In this document: piece after piece, positions 21,201 through 33,137 of the stretch
How positions within the stretch are numbered: the first letter of the stretch is position 1
Layout: each line of letters starts with the position of its first letter
Assembly (NCBI GenBank): GCA_920105625.2
Contig: OV050030.1
Coordinates: forward strand, 106,113,698 to 106,177,697
Reading direction: 5' to 3'
DNA length: 64,000 bases
DNA from: Clusia tigrina
Taxonomy: Eukaryota; Arthropoda; Insecta; Diptera; Clusiidae
Program-made: the position numbers and the translations under genes
Notes under the pieces: model-generated
Databases searched by the model: none
Told to the model about the DNA's origin: nothing
The model's input: the letters and a program-made list of their open reading frames with translations, nothing else

Positions 21201-24200
21201 TTAGTTAGCGTATGCTGTGATGCCACCAGGCGCGCAGAATGATTTAAGCTCGCTAACATGCGCTGTCTTTGTCTCCTTGGTTCCTTCACGTTTCATCTTG
21301 ACAATGACTGGGGAGGTGAAGGTGTCTATCCGGTATGGCCCATCGTAGCGTGGGGCCAACTTGGCGGCGAAGTGATCAATGGCTTTGGACAAATGGTGCT
21401 GTTTTGCTAACACCAATTGTCCAACTTCTGGTTTCCAGGGCCTTCGTCGTAGGTTATAATGACGCCGTTGATCTTGAGCCGCTCGCTCCAGATTCCTTGT
21501 CACTAATGTGTATGCTTCCTTTAGTAGTTCGGCTCTTTCGTTGGGTGTTTGTTTCCTTTGTCCTGTTCCTGGGGTGGTTTCATCGTACAACGCTCCTGGG
21601 CGTCGTGGCTCCCGTCCTTGTATTAGGAACGCGGGGCTATAGCCAGTTGTCTCGGATACGCTGGTATTGATCGCCAGGGATAATTCCGGCAGTAGGTCAT
21701 CCCACTTTTGTTGCTGTTTACCGGCGTATTGGGCGATCATGGTCTTGACTGTGCGGTTGGCGCGTTCGGCAGCATTTTCCTGTGGTGTGTACGGTGCGGT
21801 AAACTGGTGCTTGATACCGTAGTCTTCTACAAAGCGCTGAAAGGACTTACTTGTAAACTGTGATCCGTTGTCCGTCACTAAGATCTTAGGAACTCCGAAA
21901 CGGGCTAAGATGCGCTCCCGAAAGGCCCGTTGTAGAGTCTCGGTGGTGGCCTTCCGAAGAGGCGCCATCTCTGTCCATTTTGAGAACTTATCATGGAAAA
22001 CTAGTACCATTGTGTTTCCATGCTTTGAGCGGGGTAGAGGTCCAACAAAATCCGCGCACAATATGGCCCACGGCTCCAGGGGTATTTGCGTCAGCATTTC
22101 TCCAGCAGGTTGCTGTTGGCTGGGCTTGTACTTCTGGCATAGTGTGCACTGACGAACGTAGCGGCTGGTGTCCCGGAACAGTCCTGGCCAGTAGTACCTA
22201 TTTGCAACTCGGGCTATCGTTTTCCGGATGCCTAGGTGTCCTGCGGTTGGCGCGTCGTGGTTTTCTTGCAAAATTCGTACCCTCAGAGGCCTAGGTACGC
22301 ACAGCTTCCATTGTGTACAGTCCTCATCACCCGTGCGATTTGGTATATGGCGATACAGCTGCCCGTTTTCCAGTGTGTAGTCGGAGAATTTAGCCGGGTT
22401 GGCAAGTATTTCTCCTTTTCGCTTGAGCCACCACTTGCAATTTTGCTCTGCTTGGTCCTGCACAGTGACAGTGCATGCAGCCTCGACCGGTTGTCTTGAT
22501 AGTGCGTCTGCCAGTACATTTAGTTTTCCTTTGCGGTATTGTACCTCGAATGAATGCTGCTGAAGTTCTAGCGCCCACCGTGCTATGCGTCCTGAAGGGC
22601 TCTCGATGGAATTTAGCCACTTCAGCGATAGGTGGTCGGTGATCACGGTAAAGTGGTAGCCCTCCAGATATGGCCGCATTTTCCGGATGCCCCATATTAT
22701 GGCTAGACACTCCTTCTCAGTTGGGGAGTAGTTTAGCTCAGCTCCATTCAGGTGTCTACTAGCGTACGCTATTACTCGCTCCGCCCCCTCGATCTCCTGC
22801 GTAAGCACTGCTCCCAACCCATAGTCACTGGCGTCGGTCTGGAGCGTGAACTTCTGACTAAAGTCTGGGCAGGCGAGGATCGGAGCTTCCGTCAATCGTT
22901 GTTTCAGTAATTCAAAAGCCTCCTGTTGTTCGGTACCCCATCGGAAATGTTTTCCTTTCTTTAGCAGCATCGTTAAAGGGTGTACTGCTTTTGCAAAGTC
23001 GGGTACAAAACGGCGGTACCAAGATGCTATGCCCAAGCAGCGACGTAGCTGTCGTATGTTCTCTGGTGGTTGCAGCTCCCGTATGGCAGCGATTTTATCT
23101 GGGTCAGTATGTATTCCTTTGTCGCTGACCACGTGTCCCAGATATTTTAGCTCCTTCCGAAAGAATGCACACTTCTCCAGATTTAGTTTCAAATTTGCCT
23201 CCCTCAACCGTCGGAACACCTCTTGCAGGTTTCTCATGTGTTCTTCTAGGTCTCTCCCTGTGACAATAATGTCATCGAGGTAGGCAAACGCGTGTGGCTC
23301 CATGTCGTGGCCAATAACTTGGTCCAGTGCTCTTTGAAACGTTGCTGGTGCGGAGTGTAGCCCGAAAGGCATAACACGCCACTGGAAGAGGCCTCTGCCG
23401 GGTACCGTGAATGCGGTATACTGCTTGCTGTGCTCCTCCATTGGTATCTGCCAATACCCGTTCTTCAGATCGAGACTACTGATGTATTTAGCCTCACGCA
23501 GTCGGTCTAAGATGTGTTGGATTCGCGGCAGTGGGTATGCGTCGGGTATGGACCTGGCGTTGAGTTGCCGATAATCGATGCACAGACGCCATTTCCCATC
23601 CCGTTTCCTTACTAGCACAATCGGTGCGCTGTGGGGGCTATGCGAGGGTTCGATACAGCCTTTAGCTATTAATTCGTCCACTTCCGCGCCAATGATTTCT
23701 TGCTGCGCTGGATTTCTCGGGTAGTATCGTTGTTTGATGGGTCGGTCATCGCGCATCACTATTTTGTGGCTTGTGATATTGGTCACGTTTGGCCCGTCTG
23801 TGAATTTAGCCAACTCTGTGGCCAGAAACAGTTTTATCTTTGATTCGTCCGTAGCGGCTTCATGTCGTATGGTTGTGCACGATGCGATAACTTGTGATTG
23901 CACACCATCCGTCTTGGGGCCTAGCTGGATTTCCTGGCCTCCACATGTCATGGATAGGCCTTGCTGTGTCATGAAGTCCAGGCCGAGCAGTAAGTCGTCG
24001 GTGGAGTCGGGCATGCTAAGTAGCTCCAGCTGACATACCTTTCCACCAAGCTTGACACACGTCACAAACGCTTGAGTAATATCCCTTGTTCGACCATCCG
24101 CCATCCGTGCTCTAGTGTATGTAGAGTTTACTCTACCGGTGGTAGCACCTAAATGGGAAATGAGTCGCTCGCTGATGAAACTCCTTGTGGCGCCTGTGTC

Positions 24201-24344
24201 TAGTGTGGCCGTGATGTTTTCTGTGCCAATGGTGACGGCGGCACAGATACGCTGTCCATCGTAGCGTAGTGCACTTACTGCGTTTGAGGCTTGTTGTCCG
24301 TGGGCTGCTCCATGCCTCGTTGCTGGCGGCAGCCCCGCTCGTTT
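21201..24344 (-). CDS. pol: Pol of element A (protease-RT-RNase H-integrase)
   Basis: Open from the -1 slip site in gag to the stop at 21201, about 1047 codons; the longest ATG frame starts at 24104, but the protease lies upstream of it, so translation by frameshift from gag is the better model. Protease active site TLDTGATRSFIS has its Asp codon at 24200-24198. RT has WRLCIDYRQLNARS, YISSLDLKNGYWQIPM, FQWRVMPFGLHSAPATFQRA and the catalytic FAYLDDIIVTG. RNase H has FTLQTDASDYGLGAVLTQE and LSLKWLNSIESPSGRIARW. Integrase has HDAPTAGHLGIRKTIAR with CTLCQ, then DDE in CADFVGPLP, LVTDNGSQFTS and ENAAERANRT. No break seen. Confidence 0.95.
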   Translation of the reverse strand, partial: KRAGLPPATRHGAAHGQQASNAVSALRYDGQRICAAVTIGTENITATLDTGATRSFISERLISHLGATTGRVNSTYTRARMADGRTRDITQAFVTCVKLGGKVCQLELLSMPDSTDDLLLGLDFMTQQGLSMTCGGQEIQLGPKTDGVQSQVIASCTTIRHEAATDESKIKLFLATELAKFTDGPNVTNITSHKIVMRDDRPIKQRYYPRNPAQQEIIGAEVDELIAKGCIEPSHSPHSAPIVLVRKRDGKWRLCIDYRQLNARSIPDAYPLPRIQHILDRLREAKYISSLDLKNGYWQIPMEEHSKQYTAFTVPGRGLFQWRVMPFGLHSAPATFQRALDQVIGHDMEPHAFAYLDDIIVTGRDLEEHMRNLQEVFRRLREANLKLNLEKCAFFRKELKYLGHVVSDKGIHTDPDKIAAIRELQPPENIRQLRRCLGIASWYRRFVPDFAKAVHPLTMLLKKGKHFRWGTEQQEAFELLKQRLTEAPILACPDFSQKFTLQTDASDYGLGAVLTQEIEGAERVIAYASRHLNGAELNYSPTEKECLAIIWGIRKMRPYLEGYHFTVITDHLSLKWLNSIESPSGRIARWALELQQHSFEVQYRKGKLNVLADALSRQPVEAACTVTVQDQAEQNCKWWLKRKGEILANPAKFSDYTLENGQLYRHIPNRTGDEDCTQWKLCVPRPLRVRILQENHDAPTAGHLGIRKTIARVANRYYWPGLFRDTSRYVRQCTLCQKYKPSQQQPAGEMLTQIPLEPWAILCADFVGPLPRSKHGNTMVLVFHDKFSKWTEMAPLRKATTETLQRAFRERILARFGVPKILVTDNGSQFTSKSFQRFVEDYGIKHQFTAPYTPQENAAERANRTVKTMIAQYAGKQQQKWDDLLPELSLAINTSVSETTGYSPAFLIQGREPRRPGALYDETTPGTGQRKQTPNERAELLKEAYTLVTRNLERAAQDQRRHYNLRRRPWKPEVGQLVLAKQHHLSKAIDHFAAKLAPRYDGPYRIDTFTSPVIVKMKREGTKETKTAHVSELKSFCAPGGITAYAN

Positions 24345-25477
24345 CCCCCTACCGTCCTACAACATTCAACTGTTCTAGTTCCTCTCCTACCGCACTCCCA
24401 ACAGAAAAGTACTTGGGCATTGCGGCAGTGTCGCGCTATATGATCAGACTGACCACATCTTCTGCATGCTGTTCGTGGATTTATAGGTACCACCTTGTTG
24501 GTACATTTGGCCGGTGCTACTTGTCGGTTTCTGGTTTCGCATGGGGACATGCGGTCGACCCGTGGTTGTATCTCGTGGCGTGTTGGTGATGGTCGTGGTG
24601 GCGGTGGTCGTGGTGGTGCTGCTCGGGAAGCCTCGTTGTCACCACGTATGCCCTCGAGGTCTTCCGCCATTTCCACCAATTCTTCCAGCGTATCGAAATC
24701 CTTTCGACGGACATACCACTGGTATTCCTCTAGGCTGTTGCGAAAGATTCGCTCTAACTTCTGGGCCTCCGTGTATCCTGCGTGACGCATCAGGTTTTGA
24801 AGTTCTACCACGAACTGTTTGAAGTGTTCACGTGGGTTTTGCCGTCGTTGGCGAATTTCATCCTCCAGCTTTTCGAAGTACCTGGTGGGTAGGAAAAACT
24901 TCAAGAAGTCCTTTTTGAATAAAACCCAATCAACCCATGCTCGGTTGTTGTTTCTATACCAGAGCAGAGCACGCTCCTTTAGGAGTTCTGGCATAGTTCG
25001 AGGCAGCATGTGCTTGTTTAGTCCATAGACTTCCGATAATTCTTCCACTCGCTCTATGAAAGCTATCGGGTCATGCCCTCCATCATATTTCAAGGACCAT
25101 TTCCCAACGTGGTCGATGACTGCCGAGTAGATGGCTATCCCGCTTCGCGAGACTTCAGGGACTACTGTCTGGAACGCGGTATCAGATATTCCCGCTGCTT
25201 TCTTCGTGGCTGTCGATGCTCCGGGGCTTATAGGTCGCTCTGCGCTGGGGCTAGCTCTCAAGTGTGACCTGGGTCCTGGCGACAAACTCCTCGTGAGTCG
25301 GGCCTGTATCTCTGCCAGCCGAACCTCCTGGTCTAGAGTCATCTCTGTGCCGGTGATAAACTCCGCAAGCCTCTTTCGTAGCTCTTCCACTGTGCCCGTG
25401 GCCTCTAGGCCAAACTCGACACAACAGACTACCAGTTGGTCTTTTCGCACGGTGTACACCCAACTCGTCTTTCCCAT
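24275..25477 (-). CDS. gag: Gag of element A, with SAP-like N-terminus
   Basis: ATG at 25477, 75 bases inside the primer site; 400 codons. Residues about 8-40 (RKDQLVVCCVEFGLEATGTV, then LRKRLAEF) have the Leu/Gly spacing of a SAP helix-extension-helix motif, known for DNA/chromatin and SUMO-ligase proteins. The capsid-like middle includes HDPIAFIERVEELSEVYGLN and LLWYRNNNRAW. Two Cys-rich knuckles follow: CRRCGQSDHIARHC (CX2CX4HX4C) and CWECGRRG. The end overlaps pol in the -1 frame. The protein forms the particle and binds genomic RNA. Confidence 0.9.
   Translation of the reverse strand: MGKTSWVYTVRKDQLVVCCVEFGLEATGTVEELRKRLAEFITGTEMTLDQEVRLAEIQARLTRSLSPGPRSHLRASPSAERPISPGASTATKKAAGISDTAFQTVVPEVSRSGIAIYSAVIDHVGKWSLKYDGGHDPIAFIERVEELSEVYGLNKHMLPRTMPELLKERALLWYRNNNRAWVDWVLFKKDFLKFFLPTRYFEKLEDEIRQRRQNPREHFKQFVVELQNLMRHAGYTEAQKLERIFRNSLEEYQWYVRRKDFDTLEELVEMAEDLEGIRGDNEASRAAPPRPPPPRPSPTRHEIQPRVDRMSPCETRNRQVAPAKCTNKVVPINPRTACRRCGQSDHIARHCRNAQVLFCWECGRRGTRTVECCRTVGGNERGCRQQRGMEQPTDNKPQTQ
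24341..24347 (-). promoter_or_regulatory. -1 ribosomal frameshift heptamer GGGAAAC (gag-pol, element A)
   Basis: Minus-strand GGGAAAC lies in the gag frame as G GGA AAC, the X XXY YYZ form of retroviral slip sites; the pol frame is exactly -1 to gag and open from here. Element B has the same heptamer in the same phase at 48490-48496. A downstream pseudoknot was not evaluated. Confidence 0.75.
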
Positions 25478-25552
25478 CCTGTGTCAGACTCTGGTGATGG
25501 GACGTGGGTTGGATAATATAGCTTTGTTGTATTTACTATCTTTATTCTGAGA

Positions 25553-25570
25553 GTCCCTGCTCGGGCGCCA
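25553..25570 (-). promoter_or_regulatory. Primer-binding site, tRNA-Lys type (element A)
   Basis: Minus-strand TGGCGCCCGAGCAGGGAC starts one base after the 5' LTR. It differs from the classical tRNA-Lys3 primer site by one base. Confidence 0.9.
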
Positions 25571-25571
25571 C

Positions 25572-27670
25572 TGTAACGACTCGTTTTCGCCGGGGTAAGC
25601 TCGCCGGATTGCCAGGAGTCGTTTACAGAAAATCTCTAAAGTATTCAAAGCTTGTTTACGTTGATTTAATTATTTTATTTATTTATTAATTTTAAAAAAA
25701 GGCTTAACTACTTGATACAATTATTTTACTAATCTTAAATACGGACACAGTTGAACTATATGTCCCCCTAGCTTCTGTTGCGTTTGTCAGTGTGGGTTTC
25801 TAGCAGAGAATCGATTATAAACCATAATCTCCTCTAGATTCCCCTAGCTTCTGTTTGCGTTTGTCAGTGTGGGTTTCTAGCAGAGAATCGATTATAAACC
25901 ATAATCTCCTCTAGATTCCCCTAGCTTCTGTTGCGTTTGTCAGTGTGGGTTTCTAGCAGAGAATCGATTATAAACCATAATCTCCTCTAGATTCCCCTAG
26001 CTTCTGTTTGCGTTTGTCAGTGTGGGTTTCTAGCAGAGAATCGATTATAAACCATAATCTCCTCTAGATTCCCCTAGCTTCTGTTTGCGTTTGTCAGTGT
26101 GGGTTTCTAGCAGAGAATCGATTATAAACCATAATCTCCTCTAGATTCCCCTAGCTTCTGTTGCGTTTGTCAGTGTGGGTTTCTAGCAGAGAATCGATTA
26201 TAAACCATAATCTCCTCTAGATTCCCCTAGCTTCTGTTTGCGTTTGTCAGTGTGGGTTTCTAGCAGAGAATCGATTATAAACCATAATCTCCTCTAGATT
26301 CCCCTAGCTTCTGTTTGCGTTTGTCAGTGTGGGTTTCTAGCAGAGAATCGATTATAAACCATAATCTCCTCTAGATTCCCCTAGCTTCTGTGCGTTTGTC
26401 AGTGTGGGTTTCTAGCAGAGAATCGATTATAAACCATAATCTCCTCTAGATTCCCCTAGCTTCTGTTGCGTCTGTCAGTGCGTATAACTTTGTTTAGTAC
26501 GATGCGTCTGGTCTGTCTGATGCCGAATGAAAAAAAAGAGCGTCTTGTCTGCCTGATGCCGAATGAAAGAAAGAGCGTCTTGTCTGCCTGATGCCGAATA
26601 AAATAAAGAGGCTGGGTTGCCAGTTGCTCCTGCTTTTATGCTCCAGGTTTAGCGTAGATCATCCAATAGTTGTTGTTGTGCGGGAACTGTAGTTTGTTGT
26701 GGCATGTTGCTACGGTTTCCCGCATTGTTCTTCTCGTTTGAATGTGACCTTGGGCCACCTTCAGCACATTGTTGTTGCTTTCTCGCTGTTGTTCTTGTAA
26801 GTTTTTGCCCTTGGCCACCTTCAATATTGTGTTGTTGTTGTGATGATTTACCTTGTTGTTGTTCCTTGTGTTGTTTGTTGTTGTTGCTATTTGTCCTTCG
26901 GCCACCTTCAGCACTTTGTTGATATTTTATATCGATGGCATAAAATATTTAAAAATATTAAATATTGGATATTTAATTTTGCTTCTCCTCTTTATGCTTT
27001 GTCCGGTCTGTTGGTGTGCTTAGCGATCGGTCTGTCGTGTTCCACTTTGTGCTTGGCCTTCGTTTTTGGGTGTTGTTAGTGGGTTATTTTCCGAACTAAT
27101 GCAGTCGGCAACTTCTGTCGCGATCTCTTGTAAAATTCTAGCATTGCGTTAGGCACTGTTGTTGTAAATTCATATCAGTGCGTTGGGCACTGTTGTTGTG
27201 AATTCATATCAGTGCGTTGGGCACTGTTGTTGTAATACAATTATATTATTTTAGCTGTGGTCAGCCGGTTGCACAATTGTTTGTGTGATATTCTCCTGTG
27301 TTATCTTGCGTTGTTGACTTCGTTGCATGTTTTTCGTCGCTTATCACAGGGTTCCACTGTCTGACTTAATTGTGGCTGTGTCTTCTGTCCTCCCAATGCA
27401 GAGTATAACACTTGTTGTTGGTAGCATTACTATGGTGGGAGGTGTCTTAGACTCACTTGTATGATGGCTGCTGCACTAAATATGATGGCGGTTGTGTGTG
27501 TGGTTTTAGCAATGAAAGTGGGAGGTGCCAAATTCTTAGGACTATTAACGTATATATTTTAGGGTTGGTTGTTTAAGCACTTGGCCCCTATTTTAAATAT
27601 ACACGTTTGGGGCGTTATGGCAAAACTAAATATGTAGGGGCAAATTTACGCCTAAAATTTGCTCCTCACA
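25572..27670 (-). repeat. 5' LTR of element A (2099 bp)
   Basis: Near-identical to 18898-21072. Carries nine full minisatellite units plus a partial one. It is followed at 27671 by ATAT, the right target duplication. Confidence 0.95.
25767..26478. repeat. 76-bp minisatellite in 5' LTR of A (9 units plus a partial)
   Basis: Same unit as at 19092-19880. Variant order by T count is a b a b b a b b c, then the partial unit. The loss of one 'a' unit accounts exactly for the 76-bp length difference between the two LTRs. Confidence 0.95.
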
Positions 27671-28698
<1,028 letters not shown>

Positions 28699-28730
28699 CA
28701 CGGCACTCAATTTCAGCACTCAATGGAGCT

Positions 28731-28830
28731 TCGCACACGACCACTCTTCACCGACGCCATTGCACAACTCCTCAGTGGCATGTTCGCATTGTTGGTCATG
28801 CTAATCAAGACGGTCAGGCTTACATTGCTT
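28731..28830. repeat. LTR remnant of C, left copy
   Basis: GGAGCTTCGCACACGACCAC onwards, about 95% like 33138-33238. Both end near TTGCTTAC. Confidence 0.7.
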
Positions 28831-28939
28831 ACAGTTCGGCCGTTTCTGACAGCCATGGACGCCCTCGTCCACATGACGTTCCAAATGTGAGGGAATTCGC
28901 TCGACCTCTTCCTTATATTCATTATATGAGGGATTTCCC

Positions 28940-29850
28940 TCAACCTCCTTCCCATTTCCGTTCCGTGAGGGATTTCGCTCGACGCATTTCGTGCACGTCA
29001 CTTTCGCTAAATTCAGTGTTGTCGTCTTGAAGGGTTAATATTATTTTATTTTGTAATATATCGCGCGGTACTAATCCCAGCAATAATTCCTGCGGCGTTC
29101 GCTTAGAAGTTTTATTTTGCATTGAATTTATTGTCCATTGGATTTCTCGCAGCTTCTCATCCCAGCGCTTATCATTGGTTGTCGTCGGTAACAGCATTGA
29201 CAGGATAGTCCTATTTGTTCTCTCGGTATGTCCATTTGCCCTTGGCGTTCGCACTGCATTCTTGATATGTTTAATAGCATTGTCGTTGCAATACTTGGCA
29301 AATTCTTTGGACGTGAACGCAGTACCTCGATCGGTAACGATTCGATTGGGCATTCCTAAATAGCTGCTAATCTCATCCAATACATTTAACACAAATTTAT
29401 TTTTTGTGATTTTAACTGCCCGTATGACTGTAAACTTTGGGAACGCATCCTCTAACACAAGTATGTGTTCGTTTCTTTGACTACTTTTTGGAAATGGTCC
29501 CAAATGGTCCAAGTGGATTGTTTGGAATAGTATTGGGTCAATGTCCTCAAAATGGTACTCACCCTCCTTCCGGCCACCACAGGTCTTGTTATACGCGCAT
29601 TCGACGCAAGATTTTATATACGATTTCGTGAAGTTCCGCATTCTGGAAAACTATAAATAACTTTGTATGCGTTGAATGGTTTTATCGACACTAAGATGTC
29701 CTGCTTTGTCATGGCAATTATGTAGTACCCTCCATCGTAATGCTTTTGGCACCACCCATTGTCGCCCACCCTCAGTTTTCCGGAAGAGTCTTCCATTTTC
29801 CAAAGTGTATTCATTGTTCGTCTTGTTATTTCTAATTTGCAATTCGTCAA
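28940..29850 (-). pseudogene. pol: Integrase of element C
   Basis: Zinc-binding residues are split over 29850-29614 and the start of 29641-28940 (HDKAGHLSVDKTIQRI in one frame, CVEC in the next). The catalytic core has Asp in HLDHLGPFP, Asp in IVTDRGTAFTS and Glu in GHTERTNRT. The tail continues past the ORF end into three copies of a 13-residue repeat (ERNPS/EGNPS/ERIPS) encoded by 39-bp DNA repeats at about 28887-28990. Integrates cDNA; broken at its N-terminus here. Confidence 0.8.
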
Positions 29851-30475
29851 CTATTCGTTTGTTGTCCATATCTTGCAGTTGCATGCTAAATAGCCAGTCA
29901 TTCTCGTCTATACCAGTTTTCATAACGCGCAGTGATGCTTCGTCGACTTCGCATGACCCTTCAACTGGTGCTCGACTCAGTACATCGACGTGTTCCATGC
30001 GATTTCCGGTTCGATGTTCGATCTCTATGTCATATTCCTGAACTCTTAACCACCACCGAGCTATCCGGGGTATGAGTTCCCTTTTCGCCATTGCAGTTTT
30101 GATCGCACTACAATCGGTAACTACTTTGACCTTCTTTCCGTATATGTAATATTTTAGTCCTTCCAGTGTTTCTACTACTGCCAAGGTCTCCAGCTCGTAA
30201 CTCTGAAATTTCTTTTCATTTTCGCTCGTCGATTTACTAAAATAGACTACTGGTTTCCAATCATCGTTTTCTTTTTGTAGTAACACACCGGCAATACCTA
30301 CGGAGCTTGCGTCAGTATGGATCTCATGTTCAGTGCCCATTCGATATGACGTCATCACCAGCTTAGATGAGAGCGCCACCTTTAGATCTTCAAAAGCTTT
30401 CTCTTGCTTATTCCCCCAACAAAACTTTTTATCTTTACAGAGTAACCGCCTTAGCGTCCGTATAGCCAGGAACAA
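29651..30475 (-). pseudogene. pol: RNase H of element C
   Basis: Reads FCWGNKQEKAFEDLKVAL, EIHTDASSVGIAGVLLQKE and KVVTDCSAIKTAMAKRELIP, with IARWWLRVQEYDIEIEHRTG and HVDVLSRAPV, which are the RNase H signatures of gypsy elements. The zinc-binding part of integrase starts at its end. The upstream junction with RT has a frame change near 30450. Confidence 0.85.
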
Positions 30476-31436
30476 ACTTTCTAAAATATCCGCTTAAGCC
30501 CAAAAATTTTCGTACGTCTGTCATACTCGCAGGGGTCGCAAAATAAGTAATGGCTGCCGTCTTCACAGAGCCTGGACTGATACCTTCAGGTATTAAAGCG
30601 TGTCCCAGAAATTCAATAGTTTGCTTTGCAAACTCCCATTTTTTTAAATTTAATGTTAGATTTAATTCACGTATTACGTTAAATACTCTTTGCAATTTTT
30701 AAAACATTTCGTCAATCGTTGAACTTCCTACTAATATATCGTCCATATAGTTCAGCATGTCACCTTTCTGTGTTCGTTCCTTTACTTTAGCCATTAATCG
30801 CTGGAAGACGACGGGGGCATTTTTGAGGCCAAACGGCATTCTTTTGAACTGGTACAGTCCTTCCGTAATCACAAATGAGGGATATTTTCGACACTCGCGG
30901 TCGATGGGAAATTGGTAATACCCACTATTCATATCGAGGACCGTAAAATATTTGAACCGCTTCGCTTCTTGAAGTTGCTCCTCTATATGGGGCATCGGAT
31001 AAATCTCCTTGCGCGTATGCTGATTCAGTAGTCGATAATCGACGCACATTCTAGAGTCGCCATTTTTTTTCTTCACGAGTACAATTGGACTCGCATATTC
31101 GGATTCAGATTTCTCAATTTTGTCGTTATTAAGCATTTCGTCAATCATATTTTGCACAATAACCTTTTTCGGTTCCGGTATGCGGTACGGATTTTTTGCT
31201 ATCAGATCTTTACATGTTAATTCAATTTTCATTTTAATTATATCTGTCTTACCTATATCTTTCATATCGTTTGAGAATATGTCCGGATAATTATTTAGCA
31301 AATTCATCAACTGTTTTTTTTCTGTTTTCTCTAGTACATCACTTTGAATGTCGATTTCGTTTATTTCCAATTCATTTGTTTTTAGCTCATTCACCTTACT
31401 ATTTTTCACACCCGTATTTGAAAAATGTTTGATCAC
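30435..31436 (-). pseudogene. pol: Reverse transcriptase of element C
   Basis: Reads SPIVLVKKKNGDSRMCVDYR, YFTVLDMNSGYYQFPI, FKRMPFGLKNAPVVFQRLM and the catalytic LNYMDDILVGS. A stop at 30699 splits it; the rest (EFLGHALIPEGISPG, LGLSGYFRKFVPGY) follows at once. It copies RNA to DNA; the in-frame stop inactivates it. Confidence 0.88.
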
Positions 31437-31740
31437 TTTTTATTGTTACACATATATATTTTTGTTTGAATATTTCTTGTCCCAACAGTATTTCCGATGT
31501 CAACAATTTATCATCGATAACGTAGAGCGTAATATTACACTGCACTTCATCAACTTTTATGTCCGCTTGCAAACATTCGTTGGCATATTTTACGCCACCT
31601 CCTATACCGTGTATTTTCACCGAACAGCGTGTACGTTCGTATGACAATTTATTGGCAAAAGATTTGCTGATCATATTACACTCGCTACCCGTATCAATAA
31701 AAGCGATTACCGCATATCCGTCGATATAAACAGTTTTATT
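31399..31740 (-). pseudogene. pol: Protease region of element C
   Basis: The active site reads AVIAFIDTGSECNMISKSF across 31740-31640. The flap and C-terminal strand include LLTSEILLGQEIFKQK. The residues immediately upstream are in a different frame from the zinc knuckle. Confidence 0.75.
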
Positions 31741-32819
31741 ATAAAATCACATTCCATTCTACGCGCGACAGCATTTTTCTTGCCACAAATGGTTGGCTCT
31801 CCTTTGGAGTGTACTTTTTGACAATCCGCGCATCGTTGTCTAAGCTGCGGCTTAGGACACTTGATCGATATGTGACCTTCCTCCGAACAATTAAAGCAAA
31901 TCACTTTTCGCTTGTTTTAATTTTTTTGTTTATTCATGTCAACATATCTTCGTTCAAATGTCGGTTTATTTTCGTCGAATTTATTAGTCGTCATGCCACG
32001 TTGGTTTTGTAAATAGTCGTTAATAGTATCACGCAAATCTCGCATAGTTTCGAATCCTAGTGGCGCTTATGCCGTTTGAAGATCGCGGTGCTTCAATCCA
32101 TCCCGAGTGTATTTTATTCTAGCCAACTCACTCAAATTATAACGCTGACCAATTGCATTCATTCGGAAACAATAATCTACAATTTGATCATCCTTGTTAC
32201 GCACTGTATTTGTAATTTTATAATGCACATCTGCCTCATTATACTTCGCACCGAATTCGTCAATTAAATTTTGCGCAAAAGTATTCCAATCAGAATGAAA
32301 GCTTTGCGACGCATCGAGCCACATTTTCGCCGCACCACTCATACGGCTGAAAACTGCCAGCATTAAACACTTTTCGTTCCATTGATATGCACTTCGAGCA
32401 TTGCTTACGCGCTTAACAAATTTTTCGGCGGATAATGATAAGTCATTTGTCGGATCGAAATTAGGTATTGTTACTGTTGATACCGCACGTTTGTAAAGCC
32501 TAAGTTTTGACAGCCGAGAACACGCACCCTCACTGCCTAGATCTGCGTTCGGTGGTTCTTGTGGTGCCTGCTGTTGCGGCACTTGCGGTTGTGAATCGCA
32601 CAACTGATTTGCATGCAACATGGATGTAATAGCTTGCATCATCTGACGCAATTCATTGATTTGATCCTGCACTGACTCGTTAGCCACCAGCACTTCATCT
32701 CCACCAACTGCTTCAAATAAACGTTGGATCAACTCCGCTTTCGTCCCTGTCGTCAATTTTCCTCTTTCGCGAAGTAGCTCTTTTAGCTGTTCTACCTTCA
32801 ACGCATCTATTTTTGTCAT
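31707..32819 (-). pseudogene. gag: Gag of element C with SAP domain and zinc knuckle
   Basis: The first plausible ATG is at 32819 (MTKIDALK); the frame is open further upstream without a better start. Residues 5-40 (ALKVEQLKELLRERGKLTTG, then KAELIQRL) are a textbook SAP motif. A capsid-like region follows (MSGAAKMWLDASQSFHSDWN). The frame stops at 32067; a separate piece 31904-31707 has the knuckle MICFNCSEEGHISIKCPKP plus CADCQ. SAP domains bind AT-rich DNA and recur in nuclear and SUMO-related proteins; in a Gag the role is unknown. Confidence 0.8.
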
Positions 32820-33137
32820 TTCGATTCTATTATTTATTATTTCGTTTTCGTTTTTTTCACGTTTCGGATTTTCTCTTTTTGAACCGCGCAACGTTTGCTT
32901 GGTTCCGCTTCGTTTTCGTTCTTACTTCGGTTTTTTTTCGCGATGGGTTTATACTTATACTAAAAATGCGCAGTTGCACTCCTTTCCGTGTCACATATGA
33001 GCATTAGGCATCGTTTTACATGATCTTTCAATCCCACTTCTGAATTAAAATATACGACACTCAATTTCGTCAAACTTTAATTGTAAGCTTAAAACTAATT
33101 ATAAAAAGAGAGAAATAATAATTATAGGAAAAATATA

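Larger units (their letters stand above)
18898..27670 (-). mobile_element. Intact-looking Ty3/gypsy element 'A' with 2.1-kb LTRs
   Basis: Terminal direct repeats 18898-21072 (3' LTR) and 25572-27670 (5' LTR) start and end TG...CA on either strand; the flanking ATAT on both sides is a 4-bp target duplication. Primer site TGGCGCCCGAGCAGGGAC (25570-25553) matches the tRNA-Lys type used by gypsy and HIV-1 at 17 of 18 bases. Purine tract AAAGTAGGGAGGACA (21087-21073) abuts the 3' LTR. Gag and pol are both open and joined by a -1 slip site. The two LTRs differ by one minisatellite unit, a reordering of variants and very few substitutions, so the insertion is young and possibly autonomous. There is no env and no third ORF. 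Confidence 0.95.
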
